A stretch of 23,271 nt of DNA from Bacteroidota bacterium (GTDB lineage: Bacteria > Bacteroidota > Bacteroidia > NS11-12g > UBA955), in the NCBI GenBank assembly GCA_027488495.1, contig JAIYBO010000229.1, positions 1 to 23,271 on the forward strand, in the 5' to 3' direction. The notes under the pieces were generated by a model. It was given only the letters and a program-made list of their open reading frames with translations, ran no database searches and was not told the DNA's origin. A program made the position numbers and the translations under genes. Positions 1-7,758 of the stretch are shown in pieces; the first letter of the stretch is position 1, and each line of letters begins with the position of its first letter.

Positions 1-1
1 A

Positions 2-274
2 TTGTTTCGCGCTTATTTCACAGACGGTAAAAACCTGAACGACATCGAAACATTGGTGGACTTGGGAAAGGAAATTGGCTTGACAGAGGGAGATGTGAAT
101 GAGGCGTTAACGAACCCATTATACATGGAAAAAGCGGAAAACGATTCAAAAGAAGGGGCGATGTTGGGGCTAACGGGAGTTCCGTTCTTTGTTGTGGATA
201 GGAAATACGCCATTGTGGGCGCACAGTCGCCTGCGGTGATGTTGCAGACGTTGGAAAAGGCTTTTGAAGGATAG
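2..274 (+). CDS. DsbA/FrnE-like thioredoxin-fold oxidoreductase, C-terminal part (5' end outside window)
   Basis: The reading frame is open from the left edge and stops at 274, so only the last ~90 residues are visible. They show the C-terminal half of a DsbA-like fold: a helical segment (GLTEGDVNEAL, then KEGAMLGLTG), the cis-proline loop GVPFFVV, a short strand pair (KYAIVGAQ) and a final helix. The order GVPFFVVDRKYAIVGAQS is typical of the FrnE / 2-hydroxychromene-2-carboxylate isomerase branch of the DsbA superfamily, which is usually cytoplasmic. The active-site CxxC (or Ser) motif would lie upstream, so oxidoreductase cannot be told from isomerase. The TTG near the window edge is probably an internal leucine and not a start. 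Family call confident; function open. Confidence 0.8.
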   Translation: MFRAYFTDGKNLNDIETLVDLGKEIGLTEGDVNEALTNPLYMEKAENDSKEGAMLGLTGVPFFVVDRKYAIVGAQSPAVMLQTLEKAFEG

Positions 275-325
275 CCTACTTTGCCAGAAACTGCGGAGAC
301 GTTTGCTGACGGATCTTTGTTTTTG

Positions 326-358
326 AAAAAAAAAGCCCCACATTTCTGTGAGGCTTTT
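326..358 (-). terminator. Rho-independent terminator of tRNA-Asn
   Basis: Read on the minus strand, arms 355-347 and 342-334 form a 9-bp stem (AGCCTCACA with TGTGGGGCT, one G-U pair) around a 4-nt loop. The stem is extended by A-T pairs and followed by a run of T (A-tract 326-334 on the plus strand). It begins directly after the encoded CCA of the tRNA. The T-run at 355-358 on the plus strand is short, so it may also weakly stop the DsbA-like gene arriving from the left. Confidence 0.8.
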
Positions 359-434
359 GGCTCCCTGAGCTGGACTCGAACCAGCGACCTATTGATTAAC
401 AGTCAATTGCTCTAACCAGCTGAGCTATCAAGGA
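358..434 (-). tRNA. tRNA-Asn (anticodon GTT), CCA encoded
   Basis: The minus strand folds into a full cloverleaf. The acceptor stem TCCTTGA pairs with TCAGGGA (one G-U), the discriminator is G, and positions 360-358 encode CCA. The D-arm is GCTCAGCTGGTTAGAGC, the anticodon arm carries GTT within TTGACTGTTAATCAA, and the T-arm has GGTTCGAGTCC. The body is 74 nt plus CCA. It is followed at once by a terminator and preceded by its own promoter, so it is a single-gene transcription unit. Confidence 0.97.
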
Positions 435-491
435 GTTTATCATTGTAACAAGGTTGTCATTTTCATGCATCGCCCTGTCTCAATCGGAATG

Positions 492-522
492 CAAAAATAG
501 TATGAAACCACTTTCAATTCAA
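492..522 (-). promoter_or_regulatory. Predicted promoter of tRNA-Asn (TTG-N20-TATTTTTG)
   Basis: On the minus strand a TTG (522-520) lies 20 nt before TATTTTTG (499-492), fitting the Bacteroidota pattern of a -33 TTG/TTTG and a -7 TAnnTTTG. It leaves a leader of about 50 nt before the tRNA. Its -33 end touches the -7 element of the divergent kinase gene. Confidence 0.5.
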
Positions 523-530
523 TACCTTTG
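523..530 (+). promoter_or_regulatory. Predicted -7 element of the PfkB kinase gene (TACCTTTG)
   Basis: TACCTTTG matches TAnnTTTG exactly and lies 23 nt before the ATG at 554. No good TTG is seen 17-23 nt upstream, so the -33 part is weak or absent. Basis: consensus match only. Confidence 0.45.
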
Positions 531-553
531 TGGAAATTTTTTAAAATATTTTT

Positions 554-1471
554 ATGAGCCTCCTCGTTATCGGATCAGTTGCGTTTGACGCCATCGACAC
601 ACCCTTTGGAAGTACCGGAAAAATTGTAGGGGGCGCTGCCTCTTATATCTCTTTGGCAACCACGTTGTTACATAAACCAGTTGGACTCGTTGCAGTAGTT
701 GGGGAAGACTTCGATTTTGACTTTGTGGATACCCTTAAACAGCGCGGGACCGATACCACAGGTCTTCAAGTAAAAGCTGGTGAAAAGTCGTTTTTCTGGC
801 ATGGGAAGTATCATATGGACATGAATTCGCGTGATACATTGGTTACAGAACTCAATGTTTTGGGTGATTTTGATCCCATTATTCCAGAAGCTTGGCAACA
901 ACCCGATTACGTTATGTTGGGGAACTTAAGTCCCCAAGTTCAACTTACCACCCTCAATCGCCTCACCCGCAAACCCAAATTGGTGGTGATGGATACCATG
1001 AACTTTTGGATGGATATCGCCCTAGACGATCTCAAAGCCGTTTTGAAGCACGTAGATGTACTTACCATCAACGACGAAGAAGCCAGGCAGTTGAGCGGAG
1101 AATACAGTTTGGTGAAAGCCGCCCGTGTGATTCGCGCAATGGGTCCACATACACTCATTTTCAAAAAAGGTGAACATGGTGCGTTGTTGTTTGGTTCGGA
1201 AGGACAAACATTCTTCTGTCCAGCATTGCCATTGGAGGATGTATTTGATCCAACCGGAGCCGGTGATACTTTCGCTGGTGGATTTATTGGATACCTCGCA
1301 AGCACAGGTAGAACCGATTTCGAGGCCATGAAAACAGGCATCGTCTACGGCAGTGCGCTGGCTAGTTATTGCGTTGAGCAATTCGGTACCACCAAATTGG
1401 CTTCGATCACCTCGGAAGATGTAGATGCAAGATTGGCGCAGTTCCGCCTGTTGATGACGGAAAAAGCGTAA
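554..1471 (+). CDS. PfkB (ribokinase) family carbohydrate/nucleoside kinase
   Basis: 305 residues, the normal length for the ribokinase fold. The N-terminus has the strand LLVIGSVAFDAI followed by the substrate-binding GG of VGGAASY. The C-terminal signature DPTGAGDTFAGG begins at residue 232, with Asp238 as the catalytic base and the GAGD anion hole. These show ATP-dependent phosphorylation of a sugar or nucleoside hydroxyl in the cytoplasm. The substrate cannot be read from sequence; similar Bacteroidota proteins are annotated only as sugar or adenosine-like kinases. The ATG at 554 is chosen because MSLLVIGS is a typical start for the family and a TACCTTTG element lies 23 nt upstream. It converges on the amylase gene with only 20 bp between stops and no clear terminator. 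Confidence 0.9.
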   Translation: MSLLVIGSVAFDAIDTPFGSTGKIVGGAASYISLATTLLHKPVGLVAVVGEDFDFDFVDTLKQRGTDTTGLQVKAGEKSFFWHGKYHMDMNSRDTLVTELNVLGDFDPIIPEAWQQPDYVMLGNLSPQVQLTTLNRLTRKPKLVVMDTMNFWMDIALDDLKAVLKHVDVLTINDEEARQLSGEYSLVKAARVIRAMGPHTLIFKKGEHGALLFGSEGQTFFCPALPLEDVFDPTGAGDTFAGGFIGYLASTGRTDFEAMKTGIVYGSALASYCVEQFGTTKLASITSEDVDARLAQFRLLMTEKA

Positions 1472-1491
1472 AGAACGCCGGAGTCCCTCGT

Positions 1492-3375
1492 TTATTTGAT
1501 CAATTCAAACACGTAGCTACCCTTGGCTGCGACTTTGAGCGATGTGCCAATGGGTGTGATTTCGCCCGTGTGGATGTTTCTCATTTTGCTGTAGCCTTGG
1601 GTCATTTCTGCGAACCTTGACAGAGCGATGTCTTGGGGTTGGTCGTTCTGACTCAATACCACCATCACTTTTTGGTTGTCTGTATACCTGAAGTATGCGT
1701 AAATGCCATTGATGCCGGTGTATTGTGTAGTTTTTCCTGTGCCCAACGCTGGCATGCTCGTGCGGGCTTTGTTCAATGCTTGCATCCATTTCCAGGCTTC
1801 ATTTTCTTTCGATGTACGTCCTTTTGGTGTGAATTTATTCACAGGGTCTCCGCTCCATCCACCTGGGAAATCGAATCGAACATATGCGTCTGACTTGTCG
1901 GTTTTTCCGGTCATCAATATTTCCGTACCATAGTAGATGCAAGGCAATCCGCGCGTTGTTAAAAGCAAGGTTACGCCACGCTTCCACGCATCGATGTCTT
2001 CGTTCGCCATCGAATAGAAGCGAGAAATGTCATGATTGTCTAGGAATGTGCAATTCTTCGAAGGGTCTTGATACAAAAAGTCTTCACTTTGGGTGATGTA
2101 TACGCGATTGAGTCCTTCGGTCCATCCGAAAGGTTTTGAGCAGGCTTCTTGGAAGGCCCAGCACATCGAAAAGTCGGTTACGCCTGGCAAACGGTTGGCC
2201 TCAAATCCTTTGATGTTGTTCTTTACGAAAGTGGCTTGGGTGGTGGTGTGCTGTACCCATGCTTCGCCGTAAATGGTCAGCTGAGGGTATTCGCCAAGCA
2301 GCAATTCCATGAGGTGGTTCATGTAGGCCTGGTCGGGGTAAGGGTAGGTGTCGATGCGATATCCAGAGAGGTTGGCGTATTCGATCCACCACAAATACAA
2401 TTGATCAAGGTACGAGGCGATGTGTGGGTTTTTCTGGTTGTAATCGGGCATGGTGGCCACAAACCAACCATCGGTGTTTAGGGTTTTTTCTGATGTTGCC
2501 GCATAGGGGTCGGCGGTGGTGGGTGCGCGGAAATTGGTTTGCACAAAGGTGTCTTTGTAGTTGAACCAGCCGGTATCGTAGTATTGGTTCATCCAGTGTT
2601 TGTCGCCCACGTGATTTGGGATGATGTCCATGATCATTTTCATGTTGCGCTTGCGCATTTCTGTGACCAAGTCTACATATTCTTTGTTGCTGCCAAACCG
2701 CGGATCGATTTCGTAGTTATCGGTAATCGCATAGCCATGGAAACTTTCTTCGGGTTGGTCGTTGGTTTGCACAGGGTTTAGCCACAATGCGCTGATTCCC
2801 AAGTCTTTTAAATAGTCGAGTTTGCTTTTGACGCCGGCCAAATCGCCGCCATGCCTGGATTTCAATCCGCCGCGATCCACTTTAACCCTGTATTGCATGT
2901 CTGCATTGTCGTTGTCTGACTCGCCATTGGAAAATCGATCAGGGAAAATGAGGTAGGTGACATCGTTGGGTGTGAGTCCGGGTGCTTGCAGGTCTTTGCT
3001 TCGCTTGTTTTTAAGTTCGTATTTGAGTGTGAAGGGCGATTGGGCCTTGCTGCGTTTTTCTTTTGGGGTGATGCTGAATTCCAATTGGCCGGGCAAGGTT
3101 TTGGGGCTGATGTTTAGCTTGAGGTAGCAAACATGTCGGTTCGCACTTTGCAAAATTGTATCGAGCGATACGCCATCGTAAGGGTTTAAAACGATGTTGT
3201 AGAGATTGATGTTTTCGGCGTGAAGGATGATCTCGAGTTGGGGGTTTTGGAAGCCAATGAACCACGATGGGGGTGCTACATGATATACATTTTTCTTGGG
3301 AGGTAGTATGCTGGCTGATAGAGAATTGGCGGTGATTGCCAATGGTAATAATGCGCTTAGAATGTATTTTTTCAT
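1492..3375 (-). CDS. Periplasmic GH13 alpha-amylase-family hydrolase (cyclomaltodextrinase/neopullulanase, SusA-like)
   Basis: About 627 residues from the chosen start. Order: signal peptide (KKYILSALLPLAITANSLSA, no lipobox Cys), an N-terminal beta domain of the cyclomaltodextrinase type (PPSWFIGFQNPQLEIILH), the (beta/alpha)8 barrel, and a C-terminal beta domain. All four GH13 regions are intact: region I DIIPNH (from D250), region II GYRIDTYPY (nucleophile D342), region III YGEAW (acid/base E371), region IV FLDNHD (stabiliser D449). It should hydrolyse alpha-1,4 (possibly alpha-1,6) glucan oligosaccharides in the periplasm, as SusA does. It lacks a T9SS tail, unlike the divergent neighbour. 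An in-frame ATG at 3390 would add MDNPN; 3375 is preferred because MKK gives a classic signal-peptide n-region. No SusC/SusD genes are visible nearby. Confidence 0.93.
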   Translation of the reverse strand: MKKYILSALLPLAITANSLSASILPPKKNVYHVAPPSWFIGFQNPQLEIILHAENINLYNIVLNPYDGVSLDTILQSANRHVCYLKLNISPKTLPGQLEFSITPKEKRSKAQSPFTLKYELKNKRSKDLQAPGLTPNDVTYLIFPDRFSNGESDNDNADMQYRVKVDRGGLKSRHGGDLAGVKSKLDYLKDLGISALWLNPVQTNDQPEESFHGYAITDNYEIDPRFGSNKEYVDLVTEMRKRNMKMIMDIIPNHVGDKHWMNQYYDTGWFNYKDTFVQTNFRAPTTADPYAATSEKTLNTDGWFVATMPDYNQKNPHIASYLDQLYLWWIEYANLSGYRIDTYPYPDQAYMNHLMELLLGEYPQLTIYGEAWVQHTTTQATFVKNNIKGFEANRLPGVTDFSMCWAFQEACSKPFGWTEGLNRVYITQSEDFLYQDPSKNCTFLDNHDISRFYSMANEDIDAWKRGVTLLLTTRGLPCIYYGTEILMTGKTDKSDAYVRFDFPGGWSGDPVNKFTPKGRTSKENEAWKWMQALNKARTSMPALGTGKTTQYTGINGIYAYFRYTDNQKVMVVLSQNDQPQDIALSRFAEMTQGYSKMRNIHTGEITPIGTSLKVAAKGSYVFELIK

Positions 3376-3393
3376 GTTGGGATTATCCATCTA

Positions 3394-3401
3394 CAAAGAA
3401 A
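3394..3401 (-). promoter_or_regulatory. Weak candidate -7 element of the amylase gene
   Basis: TTTCTTTG on the minus strand matches TAnnTTTG at 7 of 8 positions and lies 18 nt before the preferred ATG at 3375. No TTG is found at the right distance upstream. Weak support only. Confidence 0.25.
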
Positions 3402-3425
3402 GTGCAATTTTTTTGGAAAAAGGTT

Positions 3426-3458
3426 ATTGTCAGTTTGACACTTTTTTAATTATCTTTA
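3426..3458 (+). promoter_or_regulatory. Predicted promoter of the T9SS-exported protein
   Basis: ATTG (3426-3429) is followed after 21 nt by TATCTTTA (3451-3458), which matches TAnnTTTG except for the last base. The leader to the ATG at 3486 is about 27 nt. A sigma70-like TTGACA also occurs at 3435-3440 but has no fitting -10 partner. Confidence 0.4.
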
Positions 3459-3485
3459 CCGCAGAAATATTAAATTAATATAAAC

Positions 3486-5150
3486 ATGAAAAAAATTTAC
3501 TCTCTCATTGCCTTGGCTGCGCTTTCTACCGCGGCTTTTGCGCAAACTGTAAAGGTTACCTTTCGGGTAAACATGCAGAATGTAGCTGTAGGTCCTAAGG
3601 GCATTCGCATTGCCGGTGATTTGCAGTCTGACGCTGGTATTGGTAACAATTGGACGCCTGGTGTTTCTGGTAACGAGCTTACCGCTACGGGTTCTGGTTA
3701 CGTGTATTCAATTCAATTGACATTGAAGGCGAGCACCAATTACGAGTACAAGTACATCAATGGAAATGCTTGGGGAATGCCTGACGAGTCATTCAACCGC
3801 AAGTTAACCACCGGAACATCTGATCAAGTGTTGGATGTTTATTGCTTCAATGATGCCTCTGCTGATTGTTCAGCACCTCCAAGTGGTACGCAACGCGTTG
3901 TTTTTCAAGTTAACATGAAGAACGAAGATGTGAACACAGACGGTGTTCGCGTGGCTGGTAACTACCAAACCAAGGCGGGTATGACTTCAGATTGGACACC
4001 TAGCGATGATTTGGCGAAGTGTAAAGCTGTGGGTGATATGCACTATTTGGTGGCATTTTTGCCTGATGGTGATTACAAATTCAAGTTTGTAAACGGTAAG
4101 AGCGGTTGGGAATCTGTAAACGATCGTGATTTGAAAGTTTCTGGTGCAGGTGTGATCACAAAGCACGTTTGCTTCAACCAACAAGATACTTGCGCTTTGA
4201 TTCCTAAATACAAGCGTGATGTAACTTTCCACGTTGTAGATGGTAACTACCAAAACAGCTTCAAATTAACCAACGTTAAATTCAAGGGTAACTTGTCTGG
4301 TTGGTCTGATTTCGTAGCGAATGACAGCGGATTGCGTGGCGACAAAACCGCCAACGACGGTATCTGGTCTGCTACTTATCCTCAGGTTTTGACAGGTTCT
4401 TACGAGTGGGGTGCAACTGCGGGTCCTGCTGGAACTTGGATCATCAAAGGCCCTAACCGTACTTTCAAGTTGAACTACACAGATGGTTCTATCACTGGTG
4501 ATACCGTTTACACCATTCCTAAGTTGGGTTCATTGTTGAACGTAACTTTCTCTGTAGACATGTCTGATACCATCGTTTCAGCTGACGGCGTTTGGTTGGC
4601 TGGTAACTTCCAACCTTATATGGACACTGCTCAAATTGAATGGAAGTTTAACAAAATCAAATTGAAAGATATGGGCAACGGTATCTATTCTACCACTATC
4701 AAAATTTGGGCTCAAAAATATCAGTTCCGTTTCGCCAATGGTTTGTCTGAAAACGACGACTTCAGCGAAAAGAACTTGAACATTGCTTGTGGTTCTTTGA
4801 ACGGTTACAACAAAGTGGATCGTGTATTTGATATCGCTACAGCTACTGCTGATGTTGTGTTGCCTACTTACAAGTGGAATTCTTGCACAACTGTATCAAA
4901 CAAGAACATCATTGAGAACGCTGAAGTGAGCATCGCTCCAAACCCAGCTGAAGGTCAGTTTGTAGTAACATTGGCTGGATCAAACATCAAGAACATTGTA
5001 GTTCGTAGCATCGACGGTCGTGTAGTGCGCAACTTGAGCACCAACAGCAGCGTTGAAACTGTAAATGTAAATGGTTTGATGGGTGTGTTCTTTGTGAATA
5101 TCACTGACAACACTGGACGTACAACCACACAAAAAGTTGTATTGAAGTAA
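3486..5150 (+). CDS. Secreted multi-domain beta-sandwich protein with type IX sorting domain, probable starch binding
   Basis: 554 residues. The signal peptide ends AAFA-Q (cleavage near 19/20). Three related modules begin near residues 21, 136 and 350, each with VxFxVNM or VTFSVDM, then GVxxAGNxQ and a later YxFxFxNG segment. A different module from about 243 (RDVTFHVVDGNYQ, ending SYEWGA) resembles an E-set domain. From about residue 480 there is a type IX secretion C-terminal domain (SIAPNPAEGQF, then IVVRSIDGRVV and a terminal KVVLK). The modules resemble starch-binding and pullulanase-type beta-sandwiches but show no catalytic residues I recognise. Lying divergent from a periplasmic GH13 enzyme, it may bind starch at the cell surface; this is inference. 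Codon use is visibly biased (repeated GGT, TCT, GTA, AAC), suggesting high expression. Confidence 0.85.
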   Translation: MKKIYSLIALAALSTAAFAQTVKVTFRVNMQNVAVGPKGIRIAGDLQSDAGIGNNWTPGVSGNELTATGSGYVYSIQLTLKASTNYEYKYINGNAWGMPDESFNRKLTTGTSDQVLDVYCFNDASADCSAPPSGTQRVVFQVNMKNEDVNTDGVRVAGNYQTKAGMTSDWTPSDDLAKCKAVGDMHYLVAFLPDGDYKFKFVNGKSGWESVNDRDLKVSGAGVITKHVCFNQQDTCALIPKYKRDVTFHVVDGNYQNSFKLTNVKFKGNLSGWSDFVANDSGLRGDKTANDGIWSATYPQVLTGSYEWGATAGPAGTWIIKGPNRTFKLNYTDGSITGDTVYTIPKLGSLLNVTFSVDMSDTIVSADGVWLAGNFQPYMDTAQIEWKFNKIKLKDMGNGIYSTTIKIWAQKYQFRFANGLSENDDFSEKNLNIACGSLNGYNKVDRVFDIATATADVVLPTYKWNSCTTVSNKNIIENAEVSIAPNPAEGQFVVTLAGSNIKNIVVRSIDGRVVRNLSTNSSVETVNVNGLMGVFFVNITDNTGRTTTQKVVLK

Positions 5151-5167
5151 TTCATTCATTGAATGAT

Positions 5168-5206
5168 AAAAAAGGAGGGCGGCCCAATGGGTCGCCCTCC
5201 TTTTTT
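5168..5206. terminator. Strong bidirectional terminator
   Basis: A 12-bp GC-rich stem (arms 5174-5185 and 5189-5200, one G-U pair) closes a 3-nt loop. It is flanked by an A-run on the left and a six-T run on the right, so it works on either strand. It lies between the converging T9SS gene and the hydrolase at the end of the purA operon. Confidence 0.9.
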
Positions 5207-5284
5207 ATGTGTGTTTTTTTAACTGCGGGATGTGAATGAGGCCTCGATGCTTGAGGTAGGTGTCGGTTTTCGCAGCCGTAGGTT

Positions 5285-5911
5285 TTATCGAACGTGAAAG
5301 CGGAACATTTCTTTGTTGGCGAGAATGCCACACAATTCATCGCCGGGTGCCACAGAGCCAACGCCAGCTGGGGTGCCGGTGAAGATGTAATCGCCAATGC
5401 GAAGGCTGAAGTATTGGGAAACATGGGCGATGATCTCATCCACATTGTGAATCATCATTTGGGTATTGCCTTGTTGCACTTCAACGCCGTTTTTCTGAAG
5501 GGAAAAGTTGCAGTTGTGGATGCCTTGGTTGTTTGAATTGTGTAATTCTTCCAAAGAGATAAACTGGCTAATCACTGCGGAATGGTCAAATCCCTTGGCT
5601 TTTTCCCAGGGCAGGCCTTTTGCCTTGAGTCTGTTTTGAACATCTCTTGCAGTAAAATCTATGCCCAATGCCACTTCGTCGTAATAATCCTTCGCAAAAG
5701 GCAAGGGGATATGTCGGCCCGGCTTTTTGATTTTCACCACCAATTCCACTTCGTGATGCACATCGGTAGAGAAATCCGGGATGAAGAAAGGGTTGTTATT
5801 TCGGAGCAGGGCTGTATCTGGTTTGATAAAGATGACCGGCTCTTCGGGGATTTCGTTGTTCAGCTCTTGGATGTGTTCGGTATAGTTTCTACCAATACAG
5901 ATGATTTTCAT
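5285..5911 (-). CDS. Fumarylacetoacetate hydrolase-family protein (FAHD1/YcgM-like)
   Basis: 208 residues, matching the compact FAHD1 branch. Visible motifs: GRNY near the start, the metal-binding pair E54 and E56 in HHEVELVV with D85 of GIDFTARD (the same 31-residue spacing as in human FAHD1), KGFD, and the C-terminal GTPAGVGSVAPGD. Members are Mg-dependent enzymes acting on acylpyruvates, oxaloacetate (decarboxylation or tautomerisation) or related 2-oxo acids in the cytoplasm; the substrate cannot be chosen from sequence. It follows purA by 33 bp on the same strand and is probably the last gene of the SPOR-fur-purA operon, ending at the terminator near 5200. A metabolite-repair role beside purine synthesis would be inference. 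Confidence 0.88.
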   Translation of the reverse strand: MKIICIGRNYTEHIQELNNEIPEEPVIFIKPDTALLRNNNPFFIPDFSTDVHHEVELVVKIKKPGRHIPLPFAKDYYDEVALGIDFTARDVQNRLKAKGLPWEKAKGFDHSAVISQFISLEELHNSNNQGIHNCNFSLQKNGVEVQQGNTQMMIHNVDEIIAHVSQYFSLRIGDYIFTGTPAGVGSVAPGDELCGILANKEMFRFHVR

Positions 5912-5944
5912 AGGGCGATGGGCAACGAGGTTAACGGTTGTTTG

Positions 5945-7213
5945 TTAGTCTTTCACGAGGGTGCTTTCTCGCTCAGGGCCCAATGAAATCACACGGATTT
6001 TGGTGCCGAGGTAATTTTCTACGAAGTGCACATAGTTTCTGAATCTTTCATCCATCGCTTCGAAACCTTGCGTGTGTGAAAGGTCTTCGCCCCAACCAGG
6101 GAACCATTCTAGGATGGGCTCAATGCTGCTATTGCAAAGGTTGCTTGGCACTTGTTCGCTGCGTTCACCGTGAATGGAGTAGGCTGTACAAGCGGCAATC
6201 TGATCCATGCCGTTGAGGACGTCACTTTTCATCATGATGAGTTCGTCTACGCCATTGAGCATGCAGGTGTATTTCAGGGCTACCAGATCGATCCAGCCTG
6301 TTCTGCGTTTACGTCCGGTAGTTGCACCAAATTCATGTCCTTTGATTCTGAGGTATTCGCCAGTTTCATCGTTCAGTTCGGTTGGGAATGGGCCAGATCC
6401 TACGCGGGTGCTGTAGGCTTTGAAAATACCATATACTTTCCCAACGTGTTTTGGGGCAACGCCCAAGCCTGTGCAAACGCCACCTGCCAATGTGTTGGAG
6501 CTGGTTACGAATGGATATGTACCAAATTCAACATCGAGCAAACTGCCTTGAGCACCTTCGGCGAGGATTTTTTGTCCTTTGTTGATGCACTCATGGATGA
6601 AGTATTCGCTGTTGATGAGTTGGTGTCCTTTGAGGAATTCAATGGCGCTAAAGAATTTGGTTTCTTCATCGGCGAGGTTGAAGTCTGTGAATCCTAGGAA
6701 TTGAATGATGTTGAGGTGCTCTTGAACGGCGGCGCGATATTTTTCTTGGAAATCACTTTCTAGAATGTCGCCCACACGCAAGCCAGAGCGGCCAATTTTG
6801 TCTTTGTAGGTTGGTCCGATGCCACGCAGGGTGCTACCAATTTTGGCGTCTCCTTTTGATGCTTCTGAGGCGGCATCGAGGATTCTGTGGGTTGGTAAAA
6901 TGAGGTGTGCTTTCTGCGAAATGAGCAATCGGTCTTTGTAGTCTGGGCATTCGTTGACGATGCGTTCAATTTCTTCACGCAAGCGAACGGGGTCGATCAC
7001 AACGCCATTGCCAATGAGGTTGATGGTTTCTTTGCGAAAAATGCCAGAAGGGATGGTGTTTAGTACGAATTTTTTTCCTTCGAAATCTAGGGAGTGACCG
7101 GCGTTTGGTCCTCCTTGAAATCGAGCCACCACATTGTATTTGGGTGTGAGATAATCCGCAATTTTACCTTTTCCTTCGTCGCCCCATTGGAGCCCTAATA
7201 TTACATCAACCAT
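5945..7213 (-). CDS. purA: Adenylosuccinate synthetase
   Basis: 422 residues, normal length. It catalyses GTP-dependent joining of IMP and aspartate to adenylosuccinate, the first committed step to AMP. The N-terminal GLQWGDEGKGK contains the catalytic Asp12 and the phosphate-binding loop, and GGPNAGHS contains His40. Further conserved blocks are GSTLRGIGPTYKDK, EGAQGSLLDVEFGTYPFVT and TTGRKRRTGWIDL. The ATG at 7213 gives MVDVILGLQWG, the usual beginning. It lies 29 bp after fur on the same strand, with no sign of a separate promoter or terminator between them. Confidence 0.98.
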   Translation of the reverse strand: MVDVILGLQWGDEGKGKIADYLTPKYNVVARFQGGPNAGHSLDFEGKKFVLNTIPSGIFRKETINLIGNGVVIDPVRLREEIERIVNECPDYKDRLLISQKAHLILPTHRILDAASEASKGDAKIGSTLRGIGPTYKDKIGRSGLRVGDILESDFQEKYRAAVQEHLNIIQFLGFTDFNLADEETKFFSAIEFLKGHQLINSEYFIHECINKGQKILAEGAQGSLLDVEFGTYPFVTSSNTLAGGVCTGLGVAPKHVGKVYGIFKAYSTRVGSGPFPTELNDETGEYLRIKGHEFGATTGRKRRTGWIDLVALKYTCMLNGVDELIMMKSDVLNGMDQIAACTAYSIHGERSEQVPSNLCNSSIEPILEWFPGWGEDLSHTQGFEAMDERFRNYVHFVENYLGTKIRVISLGPERESTLVKD

Positions 7214-7242
7214 TGAAATGAATTTGTATCGTTTTAGAAAGT

Positions 7243-7749
7243 TTATTTATTGGTGTCTTTGCCACATTGGATGCATTCTCCCAAGTCGTTGGTGGAAGGG
7301 TTGCCATACAAGTGGAGGGAGTGGCTACTGACTTCGAATTTCAGCAGTTGGCCCATGGTGCTAGTGATTTGTTGTACGCGCGGATCACAAAACTCAAATA
7401 CTTTTTTGCAATGATTGCAAATCAGGTGGTCGTGTTGTTTGTATCCAAAAGCTTGTTCGTAATGTGATGTATTTTGCCCGAATTGGTGGCGTTTTACCAG
7501 GCCAGATTCTACCAATAAATCGAGGGTATTGTATACCGTTGCCCTGCTCACGTGGTAGTTTCTCGTTTTCATTTTGAGAAACAGTTCGTCTACATCAAAA
7601 TGGGCTTTGGAGGAATAGATTTCATCCAAAATGGCATATCTCTCGGGGGTTTTTCGCTGTTGATTCTGTTCCAAATAGGTTGTAAAAAGCTCCCTAACCT
7701 GTTGTTTGGTTTTTTCAACTTGGGGGTCTTTTTTGATGGAAGCAGGCAT
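7243..7749 (-). CDS. Fur-family metal-responsive transcriptional regulator
   Basis: 168 residues. A winged-helix domain occupies about residues 15-90, with the recognition helix SRATVYNTLDLL at 68-79. The dimerisation domain has HDHLICNHC, giving one structural zinc pair (C111, C114), and ECIQC, giving the other (C159, C162). The H-rich segment around 98-108 would hold the regulatory metal. Fur, Zur and PerR subfamilies cannot be separated with certainty from this, so no symbol is given. It sits 9 bp downstream of the SPOR gene and 29 bp upstream of purA, so all are probably co-transcribed. The link to purA appears to be a conserved Bacteroidota gene order (from memory). Confidence 0.93.
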   Translation of the reverse strand: MPASIKKDPQVEKTKQQVRELFTTYLEQNQQRKTPERYAILDEIYSSKAHFDVDELFLKMKTRNYHVSRATVYNTLDLLVESGLVKRHQFGQNTSHYEQAFGYKQHDHLICNHCKKVFEFCDPRVQQITSTMGQLLKFEVSSHSLHLYGNPSTNDLGECIQCGKDTNK

Positions 7750-7758
7750 GGCGATGAA

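Noticed and set aside
3435..3440. Perfect TTGACA as a sigma70 -35 box
   Set aside because: No TATAAT-like sequence lies 16-18 bp downstream, and the Bacteroidota-type elements at 3426-3458 fit better.
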